From NCBI GenBank assembly GCA_022432975.1, contig CM039510.1:33102454-33166453 (forward strand): 64,000 nt of DNA. Direction: 5' to 3'. The notes beneath the pieces were generated by a model. That model did not search any database. It was given only the letters and a program-made list of their open reading frames with translations, and was not told where the DNA came from. A program made the translations under genes and the position numbers. Of this stretch, positions 22,019 to 33,050 are shown piece after piece (the first letter of the stretch is position 1; each line of letters starts with the position of its first letter). Source of the DNA: Begonia masoniana (lineage: Eukaryota; Streptophyta; Magnoliopsida; Cucurbitales; Begoniaceae).

Positions 22019-23434
22019 TCATATATTTTCCGTCAATGCCATTGTGTTCATACATTTATATAAGATGTCCTATTATTTTTATCTTTTAAAATAACACTAT
22101 GTCAATGCATAAACATACTTGTTCAGTTCAAATATAAGAATCAAATAATAAAATAAAAATAACGTAGATTTTGAGATGTAGAGCCATAGCCAAAACATTC
22201 AAAATTTGATGTTTCATTTACCTGGATTCCGAGATATTAGAGTTATCGAGATTTTTTCAAGATTTTGAATATTATCCTACTTAAAAAAATATTTGGTATT
22301 AAGTTCTCACTTAAATAAATCCAAATCGAGAAGAATTTAGGAAACAATTTCTTACCGCAAGATTTTAATGTTAGATAGAGTCAAATTAGATTGATTCAGA
22401 CAACTTTCAGGATTTTTCCTGCCTAAATAAAATAATTAATATTAATTCTCATTTGAATAACTCCAATTTAGAAAGAATTAGGTAATAATTCCTTACCGGT
22501 TTATTTTTGTATCGGTTCATGTTGAGATAGGTGGTTCGGAAGCGATCTTGTTCGGTCAGGGTCTGGTTCAATTTGCTGGGCCGATTTGATTCATCGAGAC
22601 GGTTCGGTTTGCTAGGCCAATTTAGAATCGGGTGAGGTTTTAAAGAAAAAACCAAACCCTTCTCCTTCTTTTTCTTCGCGATACGCTCGGCCGAAACACG
22701 CATAGTGTGTTTCCCTCTTCGATCGAAGCTGTTGCTGCTAGAGAGAGATTTCTTTGCAGTAGAGGAGGTTTGTCGGAAGTTGCTTCGTTGGTTCCTGATA
22801 ACTCTTAAATTAGAGTTATTTTATACGGTAATTAATTGATAGAAATTTTATGAAATGAGTGAAAGCAAGAAGCAATTGGTAGAATTTATTACAATTGCTA
22901 CATAATACTGCAGCATCAATGCCTTGATTTAATTTAACATATTTCATGCATTTATCTATTAAAAGAAAATCTTTCTCATTAATTCAAATTTTATATTTTC
23001 TTATTTGAATGCAAAATTAATAGCGGGAAGATCAATTCAAATGCTGAAGAACTATGAAGAAGAGAAAGCAAATCACGGAGATGATCGTTACCAAAAATAA
23101 AGGAATCTAATCAAGGAACCATGGCTGGAATATTTTGAGAAGATAATGGAGAGAAAGGAGGCAATCGGATGACATAAACGGTAGATAAAATCATATGACA
23201 GAAACGGTAGATAGAATCGGACGACAGAGAACAAAAAGTGTTAGATAGAGAACGAGGACACTTGGTCGAAAATAGAATCAGATGACATAGAAAAGAAAAA
23301 ATAGAATCGGATGACATAGAATTGGATGATAAACAATCGGATGACAGAGAACGGTAGACAAAACAATCGGATGGCAGAAATTGGTAGACGCAGAAACGAT
23401 AGACGAAAAAACGGTCGACAATTAACAAACTGAT

Positions 23435-23661
23435 TGTAACGACCAATTTTTCCAGCAAGATATTGTCTGCTCTGGGGATTGGGCCGTAGCCCAATATCGT
23501 CCCCTCACGACTTTGTTTGGCGAGAACTTCCCGGAAGGTCACCCAACCTGGAATTGCTCTCGCCGAAGCACTTTTAACTTCGGAGTTCTTATGGGATTCG
23601 TTGCCAATTGTGCTCCAAAACGCGTCTTGCTATGATGGGAGGGTCTCTTTACATATGTTAT
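23435..23661 (-). repeat. Extra 227-bp partial LTR copy of Cassandra
   Basis: It repeats 23662-23888 with essentially no difference visible and carries its own 5S-like segment (23520-23600). It is a tandem duplication of the outer part of the 3' LTR. Confidence 0.9.
23520..23600 (-). ncRNA. 5S rRNA-like segment, copy 1 (Cassandra)
   Basis: The minus strand reads cccataagaactccgaagtt, then agtgcttcggcgagagcaat, then ggttgggtgacc. This matches the A box and C box area of plant 5S rRNA with changes. It is a promoter-like relic inside a TRIM and not a 5S gene. Confidence 0.85.
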
Positions 23662-24038
23662 TGTAACGACCAATTTTTCCAGCAAGATATTGTCTGCTCT
23701 GGGGATTGGGCCGTAGCCCAATATCGTCCCCTCACGACTTTGTTTGGCGAGAACTTCCCGGAAGGTCACCCAACCTGGAATTGCTCTCGCCGAAGCACTT
23801 TTAACTTCGGAGTTCTTATGGGATTCGTTGCCAATTGTGCTCCAAAACGCGTCTTGCTATGATGGGAGGGTCTCTTTACATATGTTTTATTTCCACATAC
23901 TTCCCCAAGCGATGTGAGATTGTGACAACCCCCTTTATACGACCTATCACCTTCCGGTTCGCCCGCACGGACGTACCGTCATCCGGGTTCCGGTTCGTGC
24001 AGCCATCGTACCCATACGTGCATATTCGGGTCATCACA
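23662..24038 (-). mobile_element. 3' LTR of Cassandra (377 bp)
   Basis: It is bounded by TGTAACGACC and CATCACA on the plus strand, with a 5S-like segment at 23747-23827. The minus-strand start TGTGATGACCCGAATATGC follows the polypurine tract at 24039-24060. Confidence 0.9.
23747..23827 (-). ncRNA. 5S rRNA-like segment, copy 2 (Cassandra)
   Basis: It is identical to copy 1 over the lengths compared, keeping gaactccgaagtta and ggttgggtgaccttccgg on the minus strand. Confidence 0.85.
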
Positions 24039-24109
24039 ATCACCCCCCCTCGGGGGCCTAACGTCCTCGTTTGCCACATTTCCGGTTGGGTACAGGCTCT
24101 GATACCATT
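24039..24109 (-). other. Internal region of Cassandra with PBS and polypurine tract
   Basis: The minus strand has tggtatcagagcc (plus 24095-24107) as primer-binding site and gaggggggg beside the 3' LTR as polypurine tract. No coding capacity fits in 71 bp. Confidence 0.88.
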
Positions 24110-24585
24110 TGTAACGACCCATTTTTGCAGCAAGATATTGTTCGCTCTGGGGATTGGGCCGTAGCCCAATATCGTCCCCTCACGGCTTTGTTTGGCGAGA
24201 ACTTCCCGGAAGGTCACCCAACCTGGAATTGCTCTCGCCGAAGCACTTTTAACTTCGGAGTTCTTATGGGATCCGTTGCCAATTGTGCTCCAAAACGCGT
24301 CTTGCTATGATGGGAGGGTCTCTTTACATATGTTTCATTTTCACATACTTCCCCAAGCGATGTGGGATTGTGACAACCCCCTTTTTACGACCTGTCACCT
24401 CCCGGTTCGCCCGCACGGACGTACCGTCATCCGGGTTCCGGACATACTTCCCCAAGCGATGTGGGATTGTGACAACCCCCTTTTTACGACCTGTCACCTC
24501 CCGGTTCGCATGCGCGGACGTACATCCATCTGGGTTCCGGTTCGTGCAGCCATCATACCCATACGTGCATATTCGGGTCATCACA
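24110..24585 (-). mobile_element. 5' LTR of Cassandra (476 bp, with internal 99-bp duplication)
   Basis: It is colinear with the other LTR but carries a duplicate of the acatacttccccaagcgatg block (24342 and 24443 on). The duplicate differs by substitutions (cccgcacgg versus catgcgcgg), so it is old and real. The 5S-like segment is at 24194-24274. Confidence 0.9.
24194..24274 (-). ncRNA. 5S rRNA-like segment, copy 3 (Cassandra)
   Basis: It lies in the 5' LTR and differs from copies 1 and 2 by gggatcc in place of gggattc at its edge. It keeps the gggtgacc and gttaa core words. Confidence 0.85.
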
Positions 24586-25174
24586 CGTGTAACGCCCCCG
24601 AACCCACCCTGGCTCGGAGCGCTACTTGGCTCACTCTAACCCCAATTATTTACAAAAAAGAAATCGGACACAGCATAATTTAAAGCTAAGTCCCTCAAAA
24701 CTCTCTTACGTCGTACCTAGCTGCCTAAACTCACTAATTTCCCTTAATACTAACCTTTTAACACCACGGCGTCCTTCCCAAAAATTTCGGCAAAGTAACG
24801 CCTGAAAATGGCGCCTCCAAAATGCTAGGTACTTGCAATAAATAAATCCCCAACAATGTCCAGAATACTCTTACTTAACTAACCAGCATACGAAATCTCC
24901 AAATAGCAGTAAAGAGGGAAACGATAATACTAACTTCCCTAAATGAAGAAAATCCACAGTATAGGGCGACACATCACCCTTAACTATGACTATATACAAC
25001 AGATACAAATAGCTATACCGTAACTGTTAAAAACATCAACTAAAAGAGTTACACATTCTCATTATTTCTACCAAAATACAAAGCCCCACATCCCCGAAGA
25101 CCATGGTCGAGACGCCCTGACAACTGCCCGCACCGGCACGGCCCGTGCTTTTCTGACGGCTCCCAAGTCATGGC

Positions 25175-25210
25175 TCACTCGCTCAGCTCACCTGTAACCA
25201 CGTCGTTACC
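25175..25210 (-). other. Candidate leader exon 3 of LTR H with acidic frame
   Basis: Acceptor TGTGGTATAG|G is followed by GNDVVTGELSE and TGA. The preceding exon 2 (GYGTENPQQARTP) is open and joins in phase. A donor-like acag|gtgagc lies 18 bases in. Confidence 0.42.
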
Positions 25211-25402
25211 TATACCACAGAACACACACACACACGTAAGCTTACGCTTAGCAAGTAATGAATAACGAATATAAACACGCACAATGCACACACACAACCC
25301 CCTAACAAATACAATTTCTACTATTTGCTCATGAACGTTAACGATGAGACGTTAAACCCTCTAGTGCTTTTCTTACACATTTCAACCAAGACTCTCTTGT
25401 AG

Positions 25403-25580
25403 ACACCTCCCGAATTGCCATACTTTCAGGCACTATTCGCGACGAGGTGACTCACACAAACACCTCCTGAACTGTCATACTTTCATACACTAATTCGCGA
25501 CGAGGTGACTCACACAAACACCTCCCGAACTGTCATACTTTCAGACACTAATTCGCGACGAGGTGACTCACACAAACACA
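25403..25580. repeat. 57-58-bp tandem repeat, three units, in LTR H
   Basis: Units start at 25403, 25460 and 25518 with acacctcc and contain attcgcgacgaggtgactca. The repeat is inside candidate intron 2 of H. Confidence 0.9.
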
Positions 25581-27974
25581 TTGCCTCACATATCTTTACA
25601 GTTCACTTTCACAATTTGCAAACGATGTTTAAACAATGCAATCAACACAACAACGCAATGCAACAACTTAACACAACATAGTGCGACAACACAACACAAC
25701 ACCAAACAAAACAACTAACCAAGCATGCCACTCACACAATACTCAAACACCAAACAACAACCAAGAATTTCGTTTCCACACTACTAAATACAAAACAAAG
25801 CAACTATCAAACAATAAATCTTACCGTTCCGTGGTGTAGGCCCAAAGGCGACAAAACACACAATCCATTACTTACCTGGCGTCCTAGCTTGCTGAGGATT
25901 CTCGGTTCCGTATCCACCTACGGCTCGACCTACGACAAATATGTAAATTTCATTAAAATCAAGCCTACATTCACCAATTACTCTCAAACTACTATTTCTA
26001 GCTCAATCCAACTAAAACCTACTTAAACAGCCCACTAAATTGGGTTCGGTAAAAACCGACCCAAAACTTCGAACGCGCGTAACTTTCGCGTCGGTTATCG
26101 AAATCGAACGATTTCAGCAGCCACGTACTCCTCTAATAACCTAGTTTAATCTGCCAAAAGAAAATTTAAAACAAATAACCCTAGCTAGGTCAAAACCTCC
26201 AAAAACAGAACCGGCCCTTTGGAGCTAAATCTCCCATTTTCGATTTTTCAACAATTCTCACCAAATCCCTCACTAATCTATCACATTCTACCCTATTAAG
26301 CATAAATTAACAAAAACTGAAGTTTCCCAAGTCAAAACCCAAACCACAGCACCCTCCCCCCCTCGACTTCCTCCCTAGAACAAGGGTATCACAGCCCCAC
26401 CGAGAATCACCCGTCACACACCACCAATTCCCCCTATTTCCGACACAAATCAACCACAAAAATCGGCCCAACACGCAGACCACTCCTCGGCCGAGCAACA
26501 GAGAGAAAATAGGGAGGAGAAGCTACCTGTTTACGGTCAGGTCTGGCGCGGAAAAGTCAAACCAAGCTCTGGCTTCAGCTCGCCAGAGTTTGTTCGTCTG
26601 AACGGTGGCCGAAGTCGCGTGGTCACCGTCGAAGGGATGTCGCTCGCCCTCTTCTCTCGTCGGGAGGGCTCGGGCCGAAGAAGCAGAATGGCTTCTTCGT
26701 GAAGCCATTCTGTTTCTATATATAAAAAAATAAATTTATTTTAATTTTTAAGCTAAATTACTAATTTACCCTCACATGTTTGAACTTTCGTATTTCCGTT
26801 AAGCTCGCGTCCACTCGACCAAAAATTTTAGAAATCCTTTTCCAAATAAAATTTCAAGTTTTTAATAAACTAAATAACTCGTTAAATTCTCATTCTTCGA
26901 CCGTTAAATTTCTATAAATTTACTCTTAAATCCTTCTTTTCTAATTTAGAAAATTTTAAGATCTATAAATTAATTAAATCTAAAGCCTCGGGTGTTACAA
27001 CACGGATGACAAATGACAATTGGATGATAGAGCAGCAATCAGATGACAATCGACAAATAGAAGAAGGGATGTGATAAAACAGATGACAGAACAGCAATTG
27101 GATGAAAGAGCAGTATAAAATGCAATCGGATGATAGAGCAACATAGACAAAGCAACAGACGACTTAGAAAAGTGGACGACAAAGGAGAGCACTGGTCTGC
27201 GGCAGAGAGACGATGACATTCTTCCTCTTCTTCTCTTCTACTTTTTATTTTTTTAGTTTTTTTATTATTATGATTTTAGGCTAGTTTTTCTAATCTTGGT
27301 TAAGCAAGAAAGTATTCTTTTATGTTTTTATTATGATATATGAATGTTATGTATTTTTTATTGCACAATTGCTCATGATTTTTATTGCGTAAATTAAATT
27401 GTGTCGATAGACAGATTTAAATTCACATGTTCCTATTGTATCAATAGGTAAATAGAAATTTAAGATACATGAGTAATTAAATAAATTAAAATTGTTGCAA
27501 AGTAGATAACATTAATTTATTTGGCGTTAAGAATAAGATTACACGAAAATTTGGATTAAGTTTTTATCTTTTCAAAGTCAAAAAGAAAATTCTAAAACGA
27601 ATTTATCTAGGCAATTCGATGGGACCCTAGAAATATTATGAATTCTTGCTGTGATGTGACTAATGCTTTAGCATTGCTGTAACATCAATAATATTTGCAT
27701 CTAAAGAAGAAATCAACCCTAACCAAGACTTTTTCCATAATTACCTTTTTAAATCATCTCCATTTTTATTCTTAATTAATTTCGAGTAATTTTAGTTCAT
27801 CATTCCGTACAATTTATTTAATACTTTAATCTATTTTTAATATTTTCACTTTTATTCTTATAGAATTTTATAGCAAATTAATTTGATTAAGCATATCCTT
27901 GTGGGATCGACTTTTACTCACTTTATTACTTTGTTAGCGACACGTGCACTTGCGTTAGACAAACCAAAGGATCT

Positions 27975-29362
27975 CCTTGCATAATCCGATTTACCCTTGG
28001 AACCGAGAACCTTTCAGCAAGCCTCCAAATCTCAACATTGGTTACTTGCAATGAAAGATGAAATCTCAGCCCTTTGGAAGAACAATACATGGCAGCTAGT
28101 TTCCTTACCAAGAGGTGCGAAACCTATTGGTTGCAAGTGAATTTTCAAAGTCAAACTCAACTCTGATGGTTCCATAAGCCATTATAAGGCTCGACAAGTA
28201 GCAAAATGCTATAATCAAACGGAAGGTATTGATTACCATGAAACCTTCAGCCGGTAGTCAAACCGACAACTATCCGTACTACTTTAGCCTTAGCCCTCTC
28301 ACTTGGTTGGTTTATCTGACAGCTTTATATCAGTAATGCTTTTCTCCATGGTGATCTAACAGACACAGTATTTATGTAACAACCTCTTGGCTTCGTTGAT
28401 CCATCAAACCTATCTGTTGTCTGTCTCCTACGGAAATCACTGTATGGCCTCAAACAATCTCCTAGAGTTTGGTACACAAAGTTGTACACTGCTCTTCTTG
28501 CATGGGCTTCATAGCAATAAAGTCTGACACTTCCATGTTCATCTGTCGAAAGAACTCCTCCATCATAATTATGTTAGTATATGTCGACGACATGATTCTT
28601 ACAGGTAATTCTCCGTCATTATTGGACCAGTTTCTTGCTTATTTGCACCTTCAGTTTGTGGTTCGTGACCTAGGCCCTCTGTCATTTTTCCTCGGTAAAT
28701 CGATTACTCGTACTCCTACTGGTATGCATTTTTCTCAATCTCGTTATATAACTGAGCTGTTACACAAGGCTAAGATGAGTTTGTGCAAACCCGTTACCAC
28801 ACCAAGGATTTCGGAACCAATTCTCTCATAACATTCAAGTACACCCTTACTTGATGGCTCCCTTTATATGAGTATTGTCGGAGATCTTCAATAGTGCTGC
28901 CTTACAAGACCAGATATTGCCTTTGCGGTAAACAAAGTTTGCCAATTTATGCATGCCCCTTCTGACATACACTAGCAGTCCGTCAAGAGAATTTTACGCT
29001 ATCTTCAAGGGACATTATCTCTCGGTATTTCATTCTCCACTTCATCATGCTTTAACCTTACTTGAGATCATTGGGCTTAAATCCATACTAACGGAAATTT
29101 GTATTATCTCAACCGACATTCCTATTATTTTTTGTGATAATCTAAGTGCCACGTATTTGGCTTCCAACCCGGTGCTCCACTTCAAATCAAAGCATGTTGA
29201 AATTGATTTTCATTTTGTTCGATATAAGGTTCTCACAAAATCATTGATGGTAAAGTTTACTCCTTCAAAGAATCAATTGGCCGATGCTCTCACCAAGCCT
29301 CTCCCTTCTTCGAGTTTTTCAGATTTTACATCCAAGATCTTCGTCCTACGGCCTTGCTCTTG
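27975..29362 (+). pseudogene. Copia (Ty1) RT-RNase H remnant
   Basis: It carries RT motifs in order: [55 protein letters not shown], then LVYVDDMILTGN with the intact YVDD, and YITELLHKAKM. RNase H follows with FCDNLSATYLASNPV and HVEIDFHFVR up to NQLADALTKPL. TGA replaces Trp at 28138-28140 and a base is missing near 28255 (FSPVVKP block), so it is dead. The 5' half of the element, including gag and integrase, is absent and the fragment abuts LTR I. Confidence 0.9.
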
Positions 29363-29640
29363 AAGGGGGATGTTAGATGTTATATATATTCTCAAATATA
29401 AATTGTAGTTAATTAGTCTTTAATTACGTTTTATCCTTTTAGTATAAATACCTGTGATACGTACATTTCAATGGATTGATTGATATAAAAATAGAAACAG
29501 AACAATTACAAAGTCCTCTCTCCCTTTTCGGCTCTTTCTCCTTCTCTGTTGTCTTCTCCATCATCCTTCTGAAAATTTCTTCTGAAAATCTCTTCTCATC
29601 TTAAATCTCAACTTTTAGAATATCATTGATTAAAGATGCA
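29363..29640 (+). mobile_element. Polypurine tract and 3' LTR of the Copia remnant
   Basis: gaaggggga (29362-29370) is followed by TGTTAGATGTTATATATA at 29371. A TATA box (agtataaata, 29441-29450) and a CT-rich leader follow, as expected for a Copia LTR. The right end is not certain; about 29640 is a guess. Confidence 0.7.
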
Positions 29641-31560
29641 GCCATATTGCAGTTTTCCAACTGTCTAAATCTTCACGTTTGGCAGCATCTTCACTCATAT
29701 CTTTGTTTATCTATTGGCACTGCTGAGGTATCTACTAAAACATTGTGTTACGGTCTAAGTCTTTTGGTATATTTTCCAATGTATACATGATGAGTCGTCC
29801 CTTCCCTTTTCTGTGGATGAAAATATTCCATCTCTTTAAGCTATAATGTTCACAAAAGTCAGCTTTCATACCGAGAACGATGTAACGAGATTGCCAAAAT
29901 ATTTTGCAAGATATGTCAAGGTACAAGCCCATTCATGTCTTCAGAGTGTAGTTTTTTCTACAATTTATAATTAAATTTCAATACATTGCCGTATCAAAGT
30001 GTGAAAAAATAATATGGACATATATATATAGACAGAAATGTTCATTTTCTAAATTCATATTTTACATTACGGCTACTTTGTATTTTATTAAATTAAAATT
30101 AGAATTGCAAATATGTCATGCATGATACATATCCAACCATATTTTTGAGCAAGTGTTAAGATTATCCTGTGATTCCTTCTCTGAAAATATTGATGCGTCA
30201 CTAGTTCCAAAAGTGACATGTCAACACGTTACTCCATAACGATTGATATGGTTTGAAGGTGTCATTAGACTTGATTTTCTGCATTAACTTCAGCGATTAT
30301 TGAGTTCTAGAGTAAGCAAAGTTTGCGTGGTTCTCTGTCACTGTCTTCATTCTTAACCATTCATAGCTAGTCATCCCTATACCTCCATGTGGTATGTTTT
30401 CTTACGTGTTCCTCTCACGCCTGATTGTTAGATAGGATAATTTCTATACTAATTCTTTTGTCTTTGGTCAAAATGTGTCACGAACCGTGGTAAGACCTGA
30501 GCAGATATACCGGGTCGAACAACCCGATTTACTAAAGGGAACCCGATCACCTAACATGGTAGGACTGGCTGGGGCAAAATGTTTTTTTTTTTTTTTTTTT
30601 TATCTTTCAGTCTAAAATTCAACAACCAAATTTTGAAATGATGTCTAAGATTTATTACGAAGTTTCAAACTCTTTCTTTGATTTGGTTTGTCATTTCATC
30701 AGCTATTTGTGTTCAACTAAGAGTCATAACCACAGAAAATTATTTTAATAATTGAACTCATTTCTTCAATCTTGATATATTTTCTCTTAAGACAAACAAA
30801 AAAGACCATCTCAAAAACTAAATTTCACAGTTTGACTAAAAACTGGACAACATAATTATCACAAATTAAAAAACAATGGAAGATAAATTTAAAATAATCA
30901 TGTTTAAGTGTCGGCTAGATCTATCATGTCAATTAAAATCTAATTATGAGACAAAAAAAAAAAAAATCTCTCCCTCTATGTCTGCACATTAACTCAAGAG
31001 CAGCAATCTGGAACTAAACGTAATATGAATAAAAGTGATGTCCAAATAGTAAGTAAATAAGCGTAATTTACTCCGAAAAAGTGAATGATTGTAAAAAGTG
31101 CCACAAAAGATATTTAAGATAAACTTTTTTTAGATCAACTTAAATTCAACCCTTTTTTGGGAGAGTGGTTACGGAATATCAGGGAGTGTTCTCCCTATTT
31201 ATCTTAGTGAGTTATACCCTTTAATTCTTCCAACACTCAGAGTCGGAAAGATTTTCTTTTTTGGTTTGAAAAGGAGATTCAGACTCTTCAGGAGAGAAAT
31301 ACGTTGGTGTACGAAGGGATCATAATAGAGAAACATCACAATTCTGTAAGCATAATCGATTCCTGGTTGAATGAGTTATCCGTTATCGTTTCAATTATTT
31401 TTTCTTGGGTAAAAACCATTTTAACCTTTAAATTATGGATTTTTTTTTTTTTTAAAAACAACCTTAAACTAACAATCCTAATAAATTCAACATTCAACTA
31501 TCATAGACCTAACAATTTAACCCCTGGCGGTCCTCCGATCACCACCCATTTTGCATTTTT
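29641..31560. other. Stretch without recognisable features
   Basis: It is AT-rich sequence with a T-tract at 30582-30601 and an A-tract at 30954-30966. No domain, tRNA or LTR end could be recognised on either strand. Confidence 0.5.
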
Positions 31561-32316
31561 TGCTTAGAACGGGGTCGATTTAAAACGAACGGCCCCCTTT
31601 TTGTTGAGGGGATCCGTTCCACCTTCACCGCATGTGGAACGGGGGAGGACAATCTAAAAACAATGACCCCTCGTTCTGTTAGGGGGTTATTGTGGGGGTG
31701 GGGGTGGAGGTCGCCCGTTCCACGTGCGATGCATGTGGAACTAGAACGGGGGACCGCCTCCTTAGATCCCTCTTCCTCCTTGTGGAACAGCAGGGGACCG
31801 TTCTCTCAGACTAGTCCACCGTTCTCAAAATTAGGGTTGAAAACAGTGGGACCGATCTCCAATAGTATATAATCAATCGGCCCCCTACTTTCAGAAAACT
31901 AATTTTTTTCTCTCGGTCCCCGCATTTCTAACCCAAAATCTGACAAATCTAATCCCTAAAACCCTAAAAAAATCCCCAAATTCGAGTTTAAAAATCTCAA
32001 ATTCGAGCCTTTTTAAATGACCCCAAATTGGTCTTTAAATCAAAGGCTCCGTCAGAAGGAGGCCTGACAAACCAAGAACCGTTGTCACAAAGTGCCTCGA
32101 CATACAGACACCGTCGTCACAAGGTGCCTCGACATACAGACACCGTCGTCACAAGGTGCTACGAGTGAAGGGCCGTGACTGGCAACTGGTTACTTGTCGA
32201 ATGAATTTCGAAACTAGTCGTGTGAAGAGCGGTTCGAGCGGGATATGTCAATCTGCTCGATTATTCATGGGAAGATTGCCAACTTTAGTGGTTGAGAGTC
32301 TTTGGAGATCAAATAG

Positions 32317-33050
32317 ATGTTTGACATAATCTCCTTGCACGGGGTGTACGAGCTAATGGGAGAGAGCTGCGACAAAATTGTTCGTTTATTTTATGCAAAC
32401 TTGACCTCTACTAAGAGGATTGGGTGGTTAAAGATGTACATCTGCAGTATAAAGATTACTGTATCTCCAGAGGTTGTTAACGAGTTGCTCGGATTTTCCG
32501 CATGAGGGAGTGACGTGGAGATATACTATCACGCTTCCCGAGACTGTGACTTCTTCAGATCGGCAGAAGGACTAGAGTTCCTAAGGCAAATTCACCGTAA
32601 TTTGAATATTGCAGGGTTCGTGAAGCCGAGATCAAAGGACTTGAAATTCAAAGCTCGGGCGTGATCGCCTACACCATTATACCTCGGGGTGGACATAGAG
32701 ATCTGGTGAGCTGCATGGATCTCTATGTGATGGAGAAGCTATACAGCAGCAGGATGTTCGACCCTAGCTACCTGATATTAGGTCACATGTATAAGATCGG
32801 TCAGACATGCAACAAGAACCTGCCGTATGACACCTTGATTCAGAGGGTGGTCGAGCGATCTGAGATTTAGATACCCAGTGGAGAGCAGATGAGAGCACAT
32901 AGATTTGTCGATTTATTTGACAGGTTTCATCTGACTTGGATGGGCCTAGTCGAAGTCGATGAGATTTGGATGCGCAAGGGGAGATCAATGGGCCTCTACA
33001 TCTCAAGATGCTCCTATGGAGGACCAGGAGGCTAGTATGTGGGACACCAT
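32317..33050 (+). pseudogene. Remnant of a plant-transposon-associated protein (PF20167-like)
   Basis: Frames at 32317-32505 (VRLFYANL, KITVSPEVVNELLGFSA) and 32661-32870 (RGGHRDLVSCMDLYVMEKLY, FDPSYLILGHMYKIGQTC) follow the layout of a domain common in plant transposable elements: an EFYANL-like block, a V-x-VNELLG-like block, then a helix-rich region. The two are in different frames with stops between. The function of this family is not known. The call is by remembered pattern, so moderate. Confidence 0.5.

Larger units (their letters stand above)
2035..22795 (-). mobile_element. Old Ty3/gypsy (chromovirus-type) element O, split by two insertions
   Basis: From right to left on the minus strand the order is truncated 5' LTR, gag zinc knuckle, protease, reverse transcriptase, RNase H, integrase, chromodomain-like tail, polypurine tract and 3' LTR. 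The coding part is interrupted by solo LTR A (3566-7604) and by element B (9661-20388). Removing both, with one copy of each target duplication, brings the pol segments together in domain order. All segments carry stops and shifts. Gag is mostly deleted and no primer-binding site remains. The left boundary is approximate: it is where similarity to the right LTR begins. Confidence 0.8.
21665..22795 (-). mobile_element. Truncated 5' LTR of element O
   Basis: It matches the left LTR from 22211 on and is cut at 22795, where LTR I starts. It keeps leader signals on the minus strand: CAG|GTAAAT donor of exon 2 (about 22218), a degenerate box gagatgtagag (22173-22183) and an acceptor whose reverse complement cctacatca is at 21747-21755. 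The left end is a deletion that removed primer-binding site and gag. Confidence 0.75.
23435..24585 (-). mobile_element. Cassandra TRIM retrotransposon (5S rRNA-like LTRs)
   Basis: LTRs read TGTGATGACCC...CGTTACA on the minus strand and contain a segment closely resembling plant 5S rRNA, the hallmark of the non-coding TRIM family Cassandra. Order on the plus strand: extra partial LTR (23435-23661), 3' LTR (23662-24038), 71-bp internal region with polypurine tract and primer-binding site, 5' LTR (24110-24585). Flanks ctgat and cggat are a target duplication with one mismatch once LTR H is removed. It encodes no protein and depends on other elements to move. Confidence 0.9.
24588..26999 (-). mobile_element. 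Solo LTR H (Ty3/gypsy type), 2.4 kb, TSD acacg
   Basis: Plus-strand ends are TGTAACGCCCCC and GGGTGTTACA, with acacg at 24583-24587 and 27000-27004. The target duplication overlaps the last bases of Cassandra, so H landed on its edge. Minus-strand leader signals: donor 1 at 26527/26526 (AAACAG|GTAGCT), exon 2 at 25876-25917 (42 nt, ending CCAG|GTAAGT), box 25826-25840, acceptor-side box 25209-25223. A 61-codon frame (MASRRSHSASS..., 26523-26708) ends exactly at donor 1. Confidence 0.9.
22796..27961 (+). mobile_element. LTR I (Tat/Athila-type), split by Cassandra and by LTR H
   Basis: It begins TGATAACTC with an 8-bp inverted repeat (ataactct / agagttat) right after TG, and ends gttagaca. Its end, read in reverse, resembles the LTR at 61616 (caagtgca...gtcgatcccac). 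Removing the two insertions leaves about 1.6 kb, close to the 1.53 kb of that LTR. Left flank is element O and right flank is Copia pol, with no target duplication. The stretches 23100-23430 and 27005-27220 share repeated catcggatgaca-type words. Confidence 0.65.

Noticed and set aside
23520..24274. True 5S rRNA genes
   Set aside because: The segments are diverged, have no T-run terminator in the right place, and sit in TRIM LTRs bounded by TG..CA with PBS and polypurine tract.
23608..24683. Overlapping frames on both strands of the Cassandra region
   Set aside because: They repeat with the LTR copies and have no domain. Cassandra is non-coding.
28469..28831. Possible intact Copia gene
   Set aside because: It is one open part of a remnant with a Trp-to-stop change, a missing base and no 5' half.
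31304..31567. 87-residue frame upstream of the MULE region
   Set aside because: Low complexity with a Phe run from a T-tract, no domain and no support from neighbours.
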